Assembly: GCA_964445985.1 (NCBI GenBank)
Contig: CAYUMU010000070.1
Location: 1-36,389, forward strand
From: CAYUMU01 sp964445985
GTDB taxonomy: Bacteria; Planctomycetota; Planctomycetia; Pirellulales; S012-138
DNA: 36,389 nt
Reading direction: 5' to 3'
The position numbers were made by a program, and so were the translations under genes. Below are positions 1 through 6,757 of this stretch, piece by piece; position 1 is the stretch's first letter; each line of letters starts with the position of its first letter. The notes under the pieces were generated by a model. The model was not told where the DNA came from, made no database searches, and was given only the letters and a program-made list of their open reading frames with translations.

Positions 1-93
1 GGCGGCCGCGAAGTCAGCCTGGGCGGGTTCACCAAAAAAATCAAACTCAACGGCTTCGCCGGCCACCCAGCCGAAAGTTACTTCCTGTTCTAA
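1..93 (+). CDS. 3' end of an unidentified gene (partial)
   Basis: The window opens inside a reading frame that begins at base 1 and runs 30 codons to a TAA stop. The visible C-terminus is GGREVSLGGF...AESYFLF, with alternating hydrophobic and polar residues that could be beta-strand. The frame is followed closely by a strong hairpin at 107-134, which fits the end of a transcription unit. Too little is present to name a family. It may or may not belong to the sugar cluster that starts 380 bases downstream. Confidence 0.55.
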   Translation, partial: GGREVSLGGFTKKIKLNGFAGHPAESYFLF

Positions 94-106
94 AAGATGC
101 TTCGCC

Positions 107-134
107 GCGCTGTGTCCACGAGCGGACACAGCGC
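107..134 (+). terminator. Hairpin after the partial gene, possible terminator
   Basis: A perfect 11-bp inverted repeat (GCGCTGTGTCC / GGACACAGCGC) surrounds a 6-base loop, 13 bases after the stop codon at 93. No T-run follows, so it is not a textbook intrinsic terminator. It may block 3' exonucleases or act with Rho. Confidence 0.5.
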
Positions 135-472
135 TGGGGACCACACGCGACGACGCGGGCACCAACCCGTGAGCGGCTGCGTTCTTGAGGTTTTCTCCTG
201 GAAAGCCTCGCCCCGAGCCCCTACCGCCAAGTCAGGCTTCGCAGATCAATCGTCGACATCTGCGAACCAAAGTTCTGACAGAGCCCGGCACGATGGTGGC
301 GAGCAGTACCACGGGAAGAATGGGAGAATACCTCCCCCACGGTACTTGAGCATCATAACGAATGTGCCTGGCTCGGGTCTTTTGCCCGTTGCTATCCTGC
401 CAGCCTGTTGAGCACAATGGTAGTTAGGAGATAGCATGCCACTCTCTGCAGACCGTGCTTGGACCCAACGCC
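135..472. other. Intergenic region before the sugar cluster
   Basis: This stretch of about 340 bases separates the first hairpin from the kinase gene. Short frames on both strands have no recognisable domain. It must hold the promoter of the sugar cluster, but no convincing -35/-10 pair was found by eye. Confidence 0.4.
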
Positions 473-1495
473 ATGGTTATTTGCCGCACTCCGTTCCGCA
501 TTTCCTTTTTTGGCGGCGGCACTGATTATCCGGCTTGGTACCGCAAACATGGTGGCATCGTGCTCGGCGGCACAATCGACAAATTCTGTTACCTCACGGT
601 TCGCTGCCTGCCTCCCTTTTTTGAGCACCGGATTCAGGTGGTTTATTCGCAAATTGAGCGAGTGCAGAGCGTGGACGAAATACGCCATCCGGCCGTTCGC
701 GAATCACTCAAGTTTCTCAACATCACTCGAGGCGTCGAGATTCACCACGATGGCGACTTGCCGGCCCGGAGCGGAATGGGATCAAGTTCATCATTCACCG
801 TGGGATTGCTGCATGCGTTGCACGCCCTGAAAGGCGAGGTGGTAAGCAAGCAACAGCTGGCTGCCGAGGGAATCCATATGGAGCAGGACGTCCTCAAGGA
901 AACCGTGGGATCGCAGGACCAGGTGTTTGCGGCCTATGGGGGGGTCAACGTGATTCAGTTCGGATCCTCGGGCGATATCTCGGTTCGCCCTCTGACCGTT
1001 AGCCGCTCGCGGCTGGACCAGTTGGATGACCACCTGATGCTGATCTTCACGGGTATCCATCGAACCGCGAGCGACGTGGCGGGATCGTACATGGCGGATA
1101 TCGACGACCGCCGGCGGGAACTGCGAACATTGACCAGCCTGGTGGAGGAAGCCGTGGAACTGCTCACGAGCGAAGCGGATATTCTGGCTTTCGGCGAATT
1201 GCTGCACGAAGCCTGGGCGGCCAAGAAAAGAATGGGGATGAGAGTTACGAGTCCCGAGATTGACACGATTTACGAAAGGGCACGCGCCGCTGGCGCGGTG
1301 GGCGGGAAATTGCTCGGGGCAGGCGGCGGTGGGTTCCTTTTATTGTTCGTGCCGCCAGAACGGCAGCCAGAGGTTCGCAAGCACATGGCAGGATTCATCC
1401 AGGTTCCGTTCCGCTTTGAGCGTTCCGGCAGTCAAATCATCTTTTACGAACCTGAGCCCGATGAACCTGAGCCCGATGAACCTTGTGTTGCCTGA
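473..1495 (+). CDS. GHMP sugar kinase, HddA-like (COG2605 type)
   Basis: This 340-aa protein is a GHMP-fold kinase of the D-glycero-D-manno-heptose-7-phosphate kinase (HddA) type. Family members phosphorylate the anomeric position of a sugar phosphate, a step toward a GDP-sugar. Visible motifs are N-terminal RTPFRISFFGGGTDYP (residues 5-20), the phosphate loop PARSGMGSSSS (98-107), and the C-terminal GKLLGAGGGGFLL (278-290). I chose ATG 473 because homology begins immediately after it; a GTG at 455 is in frame. The protein ends with a duplicated EPEPD motif encoded by two perfect 15-bp repeats at 1448-1477. It is the first gene of a same-strand sugar cluster. GmhA, GmhB and HddC partners are not in the window, so the actual substrate (heptose, fucose or another sugar) is unknown. 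Confidence 0.82.
   Translation: MVICRTPFRISFFGGGTDYPAWYRKHGGIVLGGTIDKFCYLTVRCLPPFFEHRIQVVYSQIERVQSVDEIRHPAVRESLKFLNITRGVEIHHDGDLPARSGMGSSSSFTVGLLHALHALKGEVVSKQQLAAEGIHMEQDVLKETVGSQDQVFAAYGGVNVIQFGSSGDISVRPLTVSRSRLDQLDDHLMLIFTGIHRTASDVAGSYMADIDDRRRELRTLTSLVEEAVELLTSEADILAFGELLHEAWAAKKRMGMRVTSPEIDTIYERARAAGAVGGKLLGAGGGGFLLLFVPPERQPEVRKHMAGFIQVPFRFERSGSQIIFYEPEPDEPEPDEPCVA
1448..1477 (+). repeat. Tandem 15-bp repeat at the kinase 3' end
   Basis: Two perfect copies of GAACCTGAGCCCGAT encode EPEPD twice, just before the kinase stop codon. It looks like recent slippage in a tail with no known function. Confidence 0.8.
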
Positions 1496-1526
1496 CCGCG
1501 GGGAAGCCCGCCATCCATCCGCCACC

Positions 1527-2744
1527 ATGACAGCAAACCCCAAGCCCGCGTTCCCCTGGCCGCTGATGCAGAATAATATCCTCCAAGAGGATCTGGATGC
1601 GGTCATCGACTTGTTACAGCAAGCGGACCCTATTCTTACGCAATCGTCCAACGTGCTGGAGTTTGAACGAGAATGGTCGCAGTGGCTGGGGTGCAAGCAC
1701 AGCGTGTTCGTGAACTCCGGATCGTCCGCGAATCTCATCACGCTCGCCGCGCTGATGATCACCGCTGGGTCGGGCGAGGTCGTTACCCCGCCGTTGACCT
1801 GGGTGTCGGACATTGCGTCGGTGCTGCAGGCCGGGTTTACGCCCGTGTTCGCAGATATCGATCCTCGCACGCTGGGGATGAGTACTGAGCGAATCCTCGA
1901 GAAGGTTACGTCGCGGACCAGAGCGGTGTTCCTGACGCACATCCTTGGGTATGACGCGCTCACGGACCAACTGCTTGAGGAACTCCAGCTGCGAAATATC
2001 CCGCTCATTGAAGACGTCTGTGAATCCCATGGCGCCACGCACAACGGGCGCAAGCTCGGCACGTTTGGCTGGGCTTCCAACTTCTCTTTTTATTACGCTC
2101 ACCATATGACGACGATCGAAGGAGGCATGGTCTCCACGGACGATACCGAGATCTATCAGATCCTCCGAATGCTGCGGGCTCACGGCATGGTTCGAGAGGC
2201 AAATGACGCCGAAACTCGGCAGCGCTACGCGGCACGGTACCCCGACTTGAACCCGGACTTCATCTTCGCGTTTCCGGCCTACAACGTTCGCAGTACCGAG
2301 ATCAACGCCGTGATGGGGCGCACGCAACTCCGCCGCCTCGATGAGTGCAATCAACGTCGCACTGAAAACCTGAGAATTTTTCTGAGGCATCTGGATTCAA
2401 GTAAATACCGAACAGATTTCAAGCTCGAAGGCAGCAGCAACTATGCTTTCACGCTCGTTCAACAACAGCCGAACGAGGTCTTTTGCCACAATATCATGCG
2501 AGCTTTGCGAGCCGCCGGCGTCGAGTTTCGGCGAGGTACTTCCGGAGGCGGTAACCAATTGCGTCAACCCTACCTGCGGAATCGCGCGGACATCGGCAGC
2601 CATGCCGACTACCCCGAAGTCGATCACGTCCATTTTTTTGGCTTTTACATCGGTAATTATCCCACTTTGGAGCCGGGTCGCGTCATTGAGCTTTGCGAAC
2701 TCTTGAACGCCATCCCAACCGAGAATTCCGAGGATGGCCCATGA
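1527..2744 (+). CDS. DegT/DnrJ/EryC1/StrS-fold PLP/PMP enzyme, ColD/E1-like sugar 3-dehydrase
   Basis: This 405-aa protein has the DegT fold: NSGSSANL near residue 66, TPPLTWVSD, and an Asp in the IEDVCESHGA cofactor-binding strand. At the position of the usual Schiff-base Lys (SFxxxK...EGG) it reads SFYYAHHMTTIEGG, so His192 replaces Lys. That replacement marks ColD (GDP-4-keto-6-deoxymannose 3-dehydratase) and the E1/RfbH CDP-sugar 3-dehydrases, which use PMP to remove the C3 hydroxyl rather than transaminate. The stretch after the site (MVSTDDTEIYQILRMLRAHG) also recalls ColD. No N-terminal [2Fe-2S] cysteine motif was noticed, which favours ColD over E1. ATG 1527 was chosen over the far-upstream frame opening at 1260 because the latter overlaps the kinase. 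The stop overlaps the next gene's start (ATGA at 2741). The exact sugar substrate is inferred only. Confidence 0.82.
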   Translation: MTANPKPAFPWPLMQNNILQEDLDAVIDLLQQADPILTQSSNVLEFEREWSQWLGCKHSVFVNSGSSANLITLAALMITAGSGEVVTPPLTWVSDIASVLQAGFTPVFADIDPRTLGMSTERILEKVTSRTRAVFLTHILGYDALTDQLLEELQLRNIPLIEDVCESHGATHNGRKLGTFGWASNFSFYYAHHMTTIEGGMVSTDDTEIYQILRMLRAHGMVREANDAETRQRYAARYPDLNPDFIFAFPAYNVRSTEINAVMGRTQLRRLDECNQRRTENLRIFLRHLDSSKYRTDFKLEGSSNYAFTLVQQQPNEVFCHNIMRALRAAGVEFRRGTSGGGNQLRQPYLRNRADIGSHADYPEVDHVHFFGFYIGNYPTLEPGRVIELCELLNAIPTENSEDGP

Positions 2745-3625
2745 GGGTGCTGGTTACCGGCTCACGGGGCTTGCTAGGAAGCGCCATCCGGCGAGTCGGC
2801 TCCGACTATGCAGAGTACGAATTGATCTCGGATCCCCCTGGCGACTTGCGTGACCTCCGCATTGCCGCGGAACTGATCCAAGCCTGCCGGCCAGACGCCG
2901 TGATTCACTGTGCGGCCAAGGTGGGCGGGATCAAGAAGAATCGCAGTTGTCCGGAAGGGTTGCTGTTCGACAATTTGACAATCACCGGCAACATGATTCA
3001 TGCGGCGTCCCAAGCTGGGGTGGCACGCTTCGTGGCATTCGGGTCAAACTGCATGTATGGGGATGTCCCGGAGTTGCGAACCGACAATATTCACGTCGGA
3101 GAACCGTTTGGCGACAATCGCGCTTATGGGTTCGCCAAGCGAATGGTGGATCTTCATCTTGAAGCGGCCCGGACCCAATATAGAATGAAGACTTTGTATG
3201 TTGTTCCCGTATCCATGTTCGGGCCAGGCGACAATTTCAATCTAGAAGATTCGCATGTGATTCCAGCCTTGATTCACAAGTGTTTTCTCGCCCAGGACGA
3301 GCTTCGAATTTGGGGAGACGGATCGGCAATTCGGGAAGTGGTCTTCGTCGATGACGTGGCCCGGGCCGTGCTTGGATTGCTGGGTGCGGACGAGCCGCGC
3401 GTGGTCCTGGGGAGCGGGCAGTTCGTGAGCGTGAAAGAAATGGCGGAAACAATCGCTAAAGAAATGAAGTTTGGCGGCCGAATCGTCTGCGAGAACGACA
3501 ACGCCGGCGGCCAGAGGATCCGCCCGCCGGCCCAACGCTTCCCGTTCAATGTGACACCCTTTGGCGTTGCAATTCAAAAAACGTGTGAGTGGTTCAAGGC
3601 CAACTATCCGCATCTTCGGAAATAA
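2741..3625 (+). CDS. NAD(P)-dependent GDP-sugar epimerase/reductase (GDP-L-fucose synthase / ColC-like)
   Basis: This 294-aa extended short-chain dehydrogenase starts with the Rossmann motif VTGSRGLLGSA (residues 5-15). It carries the family block CAAKVGGIKKN (58-67), Ser102 in GSNCMYG, and the YxxxK pair Tyr129/Lys133. The later blocks VSMFGPGDNF, DSHVIPALIHK and WGDGSAIREVVFVDD match GDP-L-fucose synthase (WcaG/Fcl). That enzyme 3,5-epimerises and 4-reduces GDP-4-keto-6-deoxymannose. ColC, which acts after ColD on GDP-4-keto-3,6-dideoxymannose, belongs to the same family, and a ColD-like gene lies immediately upstream. The ATG overlaps the previous stop as ATGA, so translation is probably coupled. 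Whether it makes fucose, colitose or a branched relative cannot be told from sequence alone. Confidence 0.83.
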   Translation: MRVLVTGSRGLLGSAIRRVGSDYAEYELISDPPGDLRDLRIAAELIQACRPDAVIHCAAKVGGIKKNRSCPEGLLFDNLTITGNMIHAASQAGVARFVAFGSNCMYGDVPELRTDNIHVGEPFGDNRAYGFAKRMVDLHLEAARTQYRMKTLYVVPVSMFGPGDNFNLEDSHVIPALIHKCFLAQDELRIWGDGSAIREVVFVDDVARAVLGLLGADEPRVVLGSGQFVSVKEMAETIAKEMKFGGRIVCENDNAGGQRIRPPAQRFPFNVTPFGVAIQKTCEWFKANYPHLRK

Positions 3626-3806
3626 TTTAAACGGACGATCTTTTGTGGATGTGCGTGCGGCGGGCTGCCACCGGCTTGTAGCCAGGCCGATGTCCATTTT
3701 GGGGTGGCGCCCGCAAATCATCTTGGATGCGGACTACGTTCGAATTGTGTGACCAGCCGCTGAGGTTCCCAGTTGTGCACGCTGAGCAGACCGTGAAGGC
3801 ACGTTA

Positions 3807-4430
3807 ATGTTGAAGACCGTCGCCCAAATTGCCGCCGAGGAATCGCAGTACGCCGATTTGACAGCGCGTTTCGAGTTCGTTTCGCATAGCTGGTTTCAGA
3901 ACGCGGACATCATGGGTCTCTTAGTATCTCGGCTCAAGCCGCGAACGATCTGTGAGGTCGGCAGTTGGATGGGAGGCAGTGCGCGATTCCTCGCGGCGTT
4001 TCCATTTGTCGAACGAGTGGTCTGCGTGGACCACTGGGATCGGACGCGCGTCGAAAATTGGCGACCGGGCGCCCATCCTGAGGATTGGATGGACCACATG
4101 TACGAACATTTCCTCGCCAACACGATCCACGCGGGTTTCCAAAACAAAATTTGTCCAGTTCGAATGGACAGCACCGAAGGGGCTCAGTTCCTCCTGGGGG
4201 GCTGTCATGCGTTCGATATGATTTACATCGATGGAGCTCATGCCACCGACTGGGTCCGCCGCGACCTACGGAATTACCTGCCGCTGCTCCGCCGCGGAGG
4301 ATTATTCTGCGGGGATGACTGGACGCATGCCGCCGAACCAGAAGACGTGCGCGGAGCGGTTATCGAACATGCACGCCAGATCGGCTGCGGGGTCATCGAT
4401 TATGGGAATTTTTGGTGGTATCACTTTTAG
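3807..4430 (+). CDS. Class I SAM-dependent methyltransferase (Methyltransf_24 type)
   Basis: This 207-aa protein has a compact Rossmann methyltransferase fold. Motif I is ICEVGSWMGGSARFLA (residues 48-63), the acidic end of strand 2 is CVDHWD (73-78), motif II is FDMIYIDGAH (136-145), and a post-motif RRGGLFCGDDW is at 162-172. This arrangement is common in sugar O-methyltransferases of glycan loci. The gene lies between the epimerase/reductase and the thiamine enzyme pair on the same strand, so it likely methylates the cluster's sugar or glycan; that is inference. It is separated from the upstream gene by 181 bases in which no gene was seen. Confidence 0.75.
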   Translation: MLKTVAQIAAEESQYADLTARFEFVSHSWFQNADIMGLLVSRLKPRTICEVGSWMGGSARFLAAFPFVERVVCVDHWDRTRVENWRPGAHPEDWMDHMYEHFLANTIHAGFQNKICPVRMDSTEGAQFLLGGCHAFDMIYIDGAHATDWVRRDLRNYLPLLRRGGLFCGDDWTHAAEPEDVRGAVIEHARQIGCGVIDYGNFWWYHF

Positions 4431-4438
4431 CGCTATTT

Positions 4439-4493
4439 GTCACCGAGGCTAGCGAACCGTTGCGATTCGCTGCATTAAGCTGGCTTAGGTGAC
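4439..4493 (+). other. Imperfect inverted repeat between methyltransferase and E1-alpha genes
   Basis: Fifteen-base arms (GTCACCGAGGCTAGC at 4439-4453 and GCTGGCTTAGGTGAC at 4479-4493) can pair at about 11 of 15 positions across a 25-base loop. It follows the methyltransferase stop by 8 bases. It may attenuate or stabilise the transcript; there is no T-run. Confidence 0.35.
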
Positions 4494-4544
4494 ATTGCCA
4501 TTGCATGACCGTTCTGCCTGTTGCCGACCCAAGAGACGCCCGAT

Positions 4545-5534
4545 ATGGATTCCCGCTTATGCGAAACTGCTTATCGCGACCTCTACCGCATTCGGCGTGT
4601 GGAGCAGGAAATTGCCCGCGTCTACCCCACCGACAAGGTTAAGAGCCCAATTCACCTTTCGATTGGCCAGGAAGCCATTCCAGTAGCCGTTTGTCATAGT
4701 CTGAAGCCGGACGACGTGGTCTTTGGCACGTATCGCTGCCATGCGCAATATCTTGCCAAAGGCGGTAACCTCAAAGCCATGATCGCCGAACTGTACGGCA
4801 AGTTTTCCGGCTGTGCCAAGGGTAAGGCCGGCTCAATGCACCTGATCGATATTGCGGCAGGGGTGATGGGCGCATCGGCCGTGCTGGCAACAGCCATCCC
4901 CCAGGCCGTCGGATACTCCCTGGCGCTCAAAATGCAAGGGCGTTCCAATCTGGTCGTCTGCTTTTTGGGCGATGGAGCGTGCGAGGAGGGTGTGTTCCAC
5001 GAGAGCTTGTCCTTCGCCGCGCTCCGGCGGCTGCCACTGCTGTTCGTATGCGAGAATAATGGACTTGCCGTCCACAGCAGAGTCGAGGCCCGTCAGCCTT
5101 TCCGGATTGCAGAATTTGTGTCAGGCTACGGGATCCGAACGCGGTTCTCGCCGGATCTGGACTTCTGGTCCTTGCGATCCTTGTTCGCCGAAGAAATCGC
5201 TCGGCTGCGCACGGAGGGAATCGGTCCGGCATTCGTGGAGGTCCGGTGTTGCCGCTGGTTGGAGCACGTGGGTCCGGCCGAAGACTTCCATGCCGGCTAT
5301 CGCTCCCGGGCCGAGGCCGAGGCCTGGTTTGCGAACGATCCACTGCAGGCAATCAGCGTTTCGCTGGCCGCCCCCGTCCGCCAGCGGATCGAGGCAAATG
5401 TGGATTCTGAAATCCAGGACGCCTTTGACTTCGCTGAGACCAGCTCTTTTCCGCCGGAATCCGAATTATATACGGATCTATTTAAACTGAATGCAGGGTC
5501 GGAAAACGGAGAAGAGAATGGATCGAATCATTAG
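4545..5534 (+). CDS. Thiamine-diphosphate-dependent dehydrogenase E1 alpha-like subunit
   Basis: This 329-aa protein is related to the alpha subunit of pyruvate/acetoin dehydrogenase E1. It shows the conserved GQEAIPVAV (41-49), TYRCHAQYLAKG (62-73), GKAGSMHL (93-100), and the thiamine-diphosphate/Mg motif GDGACEEG...CENN (142-172). The late block WLEHVGPAEDFHAGYR resembles E1-alpha homologues from glycan loci rather than the phosphorylation loop of central-metabolism enzymes. ATG 4545 was preferred to an in-frame TTG at 4521. The stop overlaps the E1-beta start by 17 bases. No lipoyl E2 or E3 gene is nearby, so an acyl-CoA-forming complex is unlikely here. A carboligation role, as proposed for AviB1/AviB2 of avilamycin biosynthesis, is a reasonable inference. 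Confidence 0.82.
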   Translation: MDSRLCETAYRDLYRIRRVEQEIARVYPTDKVKSPIHLSIGQEAIPVAVCHSLKPDDVVFGTYRCHAQYLAKGGNLKAMIAELYGKFSGCAKGKAGSMHLIDIAAGVMGASAVLATAIPQAVGYSLALKMQGRSNLVVCFLGDGACEEGVFHESLSFAALRRLPLLFVCENNGLAVHSRVEARQPFRIAEFVSGYGIRTRFSPDLDFWSLRSLFAEEIARLRTEGIGPAFVEVRCCRWLEHVGPAEDFHAGYRSRAEAEAWFANDPLQAISVSLAAPVRQRIEANVDSEIQDAFDFAETSSFPPESELYTDLFKLNAGSENGEENGSNH

Positions 5535-6567
5535 TTTTGCCGAGGCGATGCGGGAAGCCACCGACCAGGAAATGGAACGAGATCAGCGGGTATTTGTGAT
5601 GGGCCAGGGGGCGGATGACCATAAAGCCATTTTTGGCACGACGGCCGGGCTGCTGGAGAAGTACGGCCCCACGCGCGTCTTCGACACGCCCCTCGCGGAG
5701 GATGGCATGACGGGCGTCGCAATTGGCGCGGCGCTGGCCGGAATGCGGCCGATTCACACGCACATTCGCATGGATTTCGTCATTCTGGCGATGAACCAGC
5801 TCGTCAACATGGCGGCTAAAATGCGGTCCATGTTTGGTGGCGGCGTGTCGGTGCCTTTGGTCGTGCGGGCCATCATCGGTCGGAGTTGGGGACAAGGCGC
5901 TCAGCACTCTCAGGCGCTCCATTCGTGGTTCATGCACGTTCCGGGGCTCAGAGTTGTGGCTCCGACCACCCCCTATGACGCGAAGGGCTTGCTGATCCAA
6001 AGCATTCGCGACGAGAACCCGGTGATCTTCGTCGAACACCGCATGGTCCATCCGCAGAAGGGACACGTGCCCTCCTCCCCTTATACCGTGCCGTTCGGTC
6101 AGGCTCGCATCCTGGGCGAAGGCACGGATATTACCATCGTGGCGATTCTGCACGCGGCGGTTGAGGCGATGCGGGCTCGCCAAGCGCTGGCCGAAGTTGG
6201 CATCTCGGCCGAAGTGATTGATCCGGTTTCACTCAGTCCCTTGGATGCCGAATCTATCGCCGCTTCCGTGGCCCGAACGGGCCGACTGCTGGTCGTGGAC
6301 ATGGCTTGGACGGCCTGCGGCGCGTCCGCGGAGGTGGTGGCCCAAGTGGGCGAGCAACTGCAAGTCTTAGGAAAGCCATTTTGCTTTCACCGGCTGGGAT
6401 TCCCGGCGGTCGTCTGTCCGACCACCAAAAACCTTGAGAATCTGTTTTATCCGAACCCCGCGACGATCGCGGCCGCCGCCTACCGGCTGATTCACGGCCC
6501 GAAAGCCGAATGGGCACCCGACCACGTGGATGCCCCGGAGATCTTAGAGTTCAAGGGACCGTTTTGA
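5518..6567 (+). CDS. Thiamine-diphosphate-dependent dehydrogenase E1 beta-like subunit
   Basis: This 349-aa protein matches the E1 beta (transketolase-like, C-terminal domain) family. Recognisable parts are FAEAMREATDQEMERD, the active-site region DTPLAEDGMTGVAIGAALAGMRPI, GQGAQHSQ (the loop carrying the catalytic His of E1 beta), PTTPYDAKGLL, and the C-terminal domain VIDPVSLSPLD. ATG 5518 is preceded by the purine-rich GGAGAAGAG and lies inside the end of the alpha gene, so the two subunits are likely translationally coupled and form an alpha2beta2 enzyme. The pair sits between sugar-modifying genes and a glycosyltransferase, which points to sugar or glycan work rather than central carbon metabolism. 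The acyl donor and acceptor are unknown. Confidence 0.84.
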   Translation: MDRIISFAEAMREATDQEMERDQRVFVMGQGADDHKAIFGTTAGLLEKYGPTRVFDTPLAEDGMTGVAIGAALAGMRPIHTHIRMDFVILAMNQLVNMAAKMRSMFGGGVSVPLVVRAIIGRSWGQGAQHSQALHSWFMHVPGLRVVAPTTPYDAKGLLIQSIRDENPVIFVEHRMVHPQKGHVPSSPYTVPFGQARILGEGTDITIVAILHAAVEAMRARQALAEVGISAEVIDPVSLSPLDAESIAASVARTGRLLVVDMAWTACGASAEVVAQVGEQLQVLGKPFCFHRLGFPAVVCPTTKNLENLFYPNPATIAAAAYRLIHGPKAEWAPDHVDAPEILEFKGPF

Positions 6568-6757
6568 GCTGTCAGTATTTTGGAGTCCGTCAACACCAAC
6601 TCTCGTTCCTCAATCATGAGGCGTTTGGCGGCGGATGATCTTGAGGATGTGACGAAGATTCGAATTCGGCGGAAACGCCTGGGTGACGAGCCGAGATGCT
6701 TCCCATGGGGCCTCGCAACCTGCATCCTGACTGCCTTTTCCATCGCGGCAATACGAT

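Noticed and set aside
1527..2744. Routine label of sugar aminotransferase
   Set aside because: The Schiff-base Lys is replaced by His, which fits a 3-dehydrase instead.
3626..3806. Possible tRNA because of a GTTCGAAT block near 3739
   Set aside because: No T-arm stem, acceptor stem or anticodon arm could be folded around it.
4545..6567. Housekeeping pyruvate dehydrogenase operon
   Set aside because: No E2 or E3 gene follows and the neighbours are sugar and glycan genes.
6580..6757. Small ORF between the E1-beta and glycosyltransferase genes
   Set aside because: It has no good ribosome site or domain and runs into the glycosyltransferase start.
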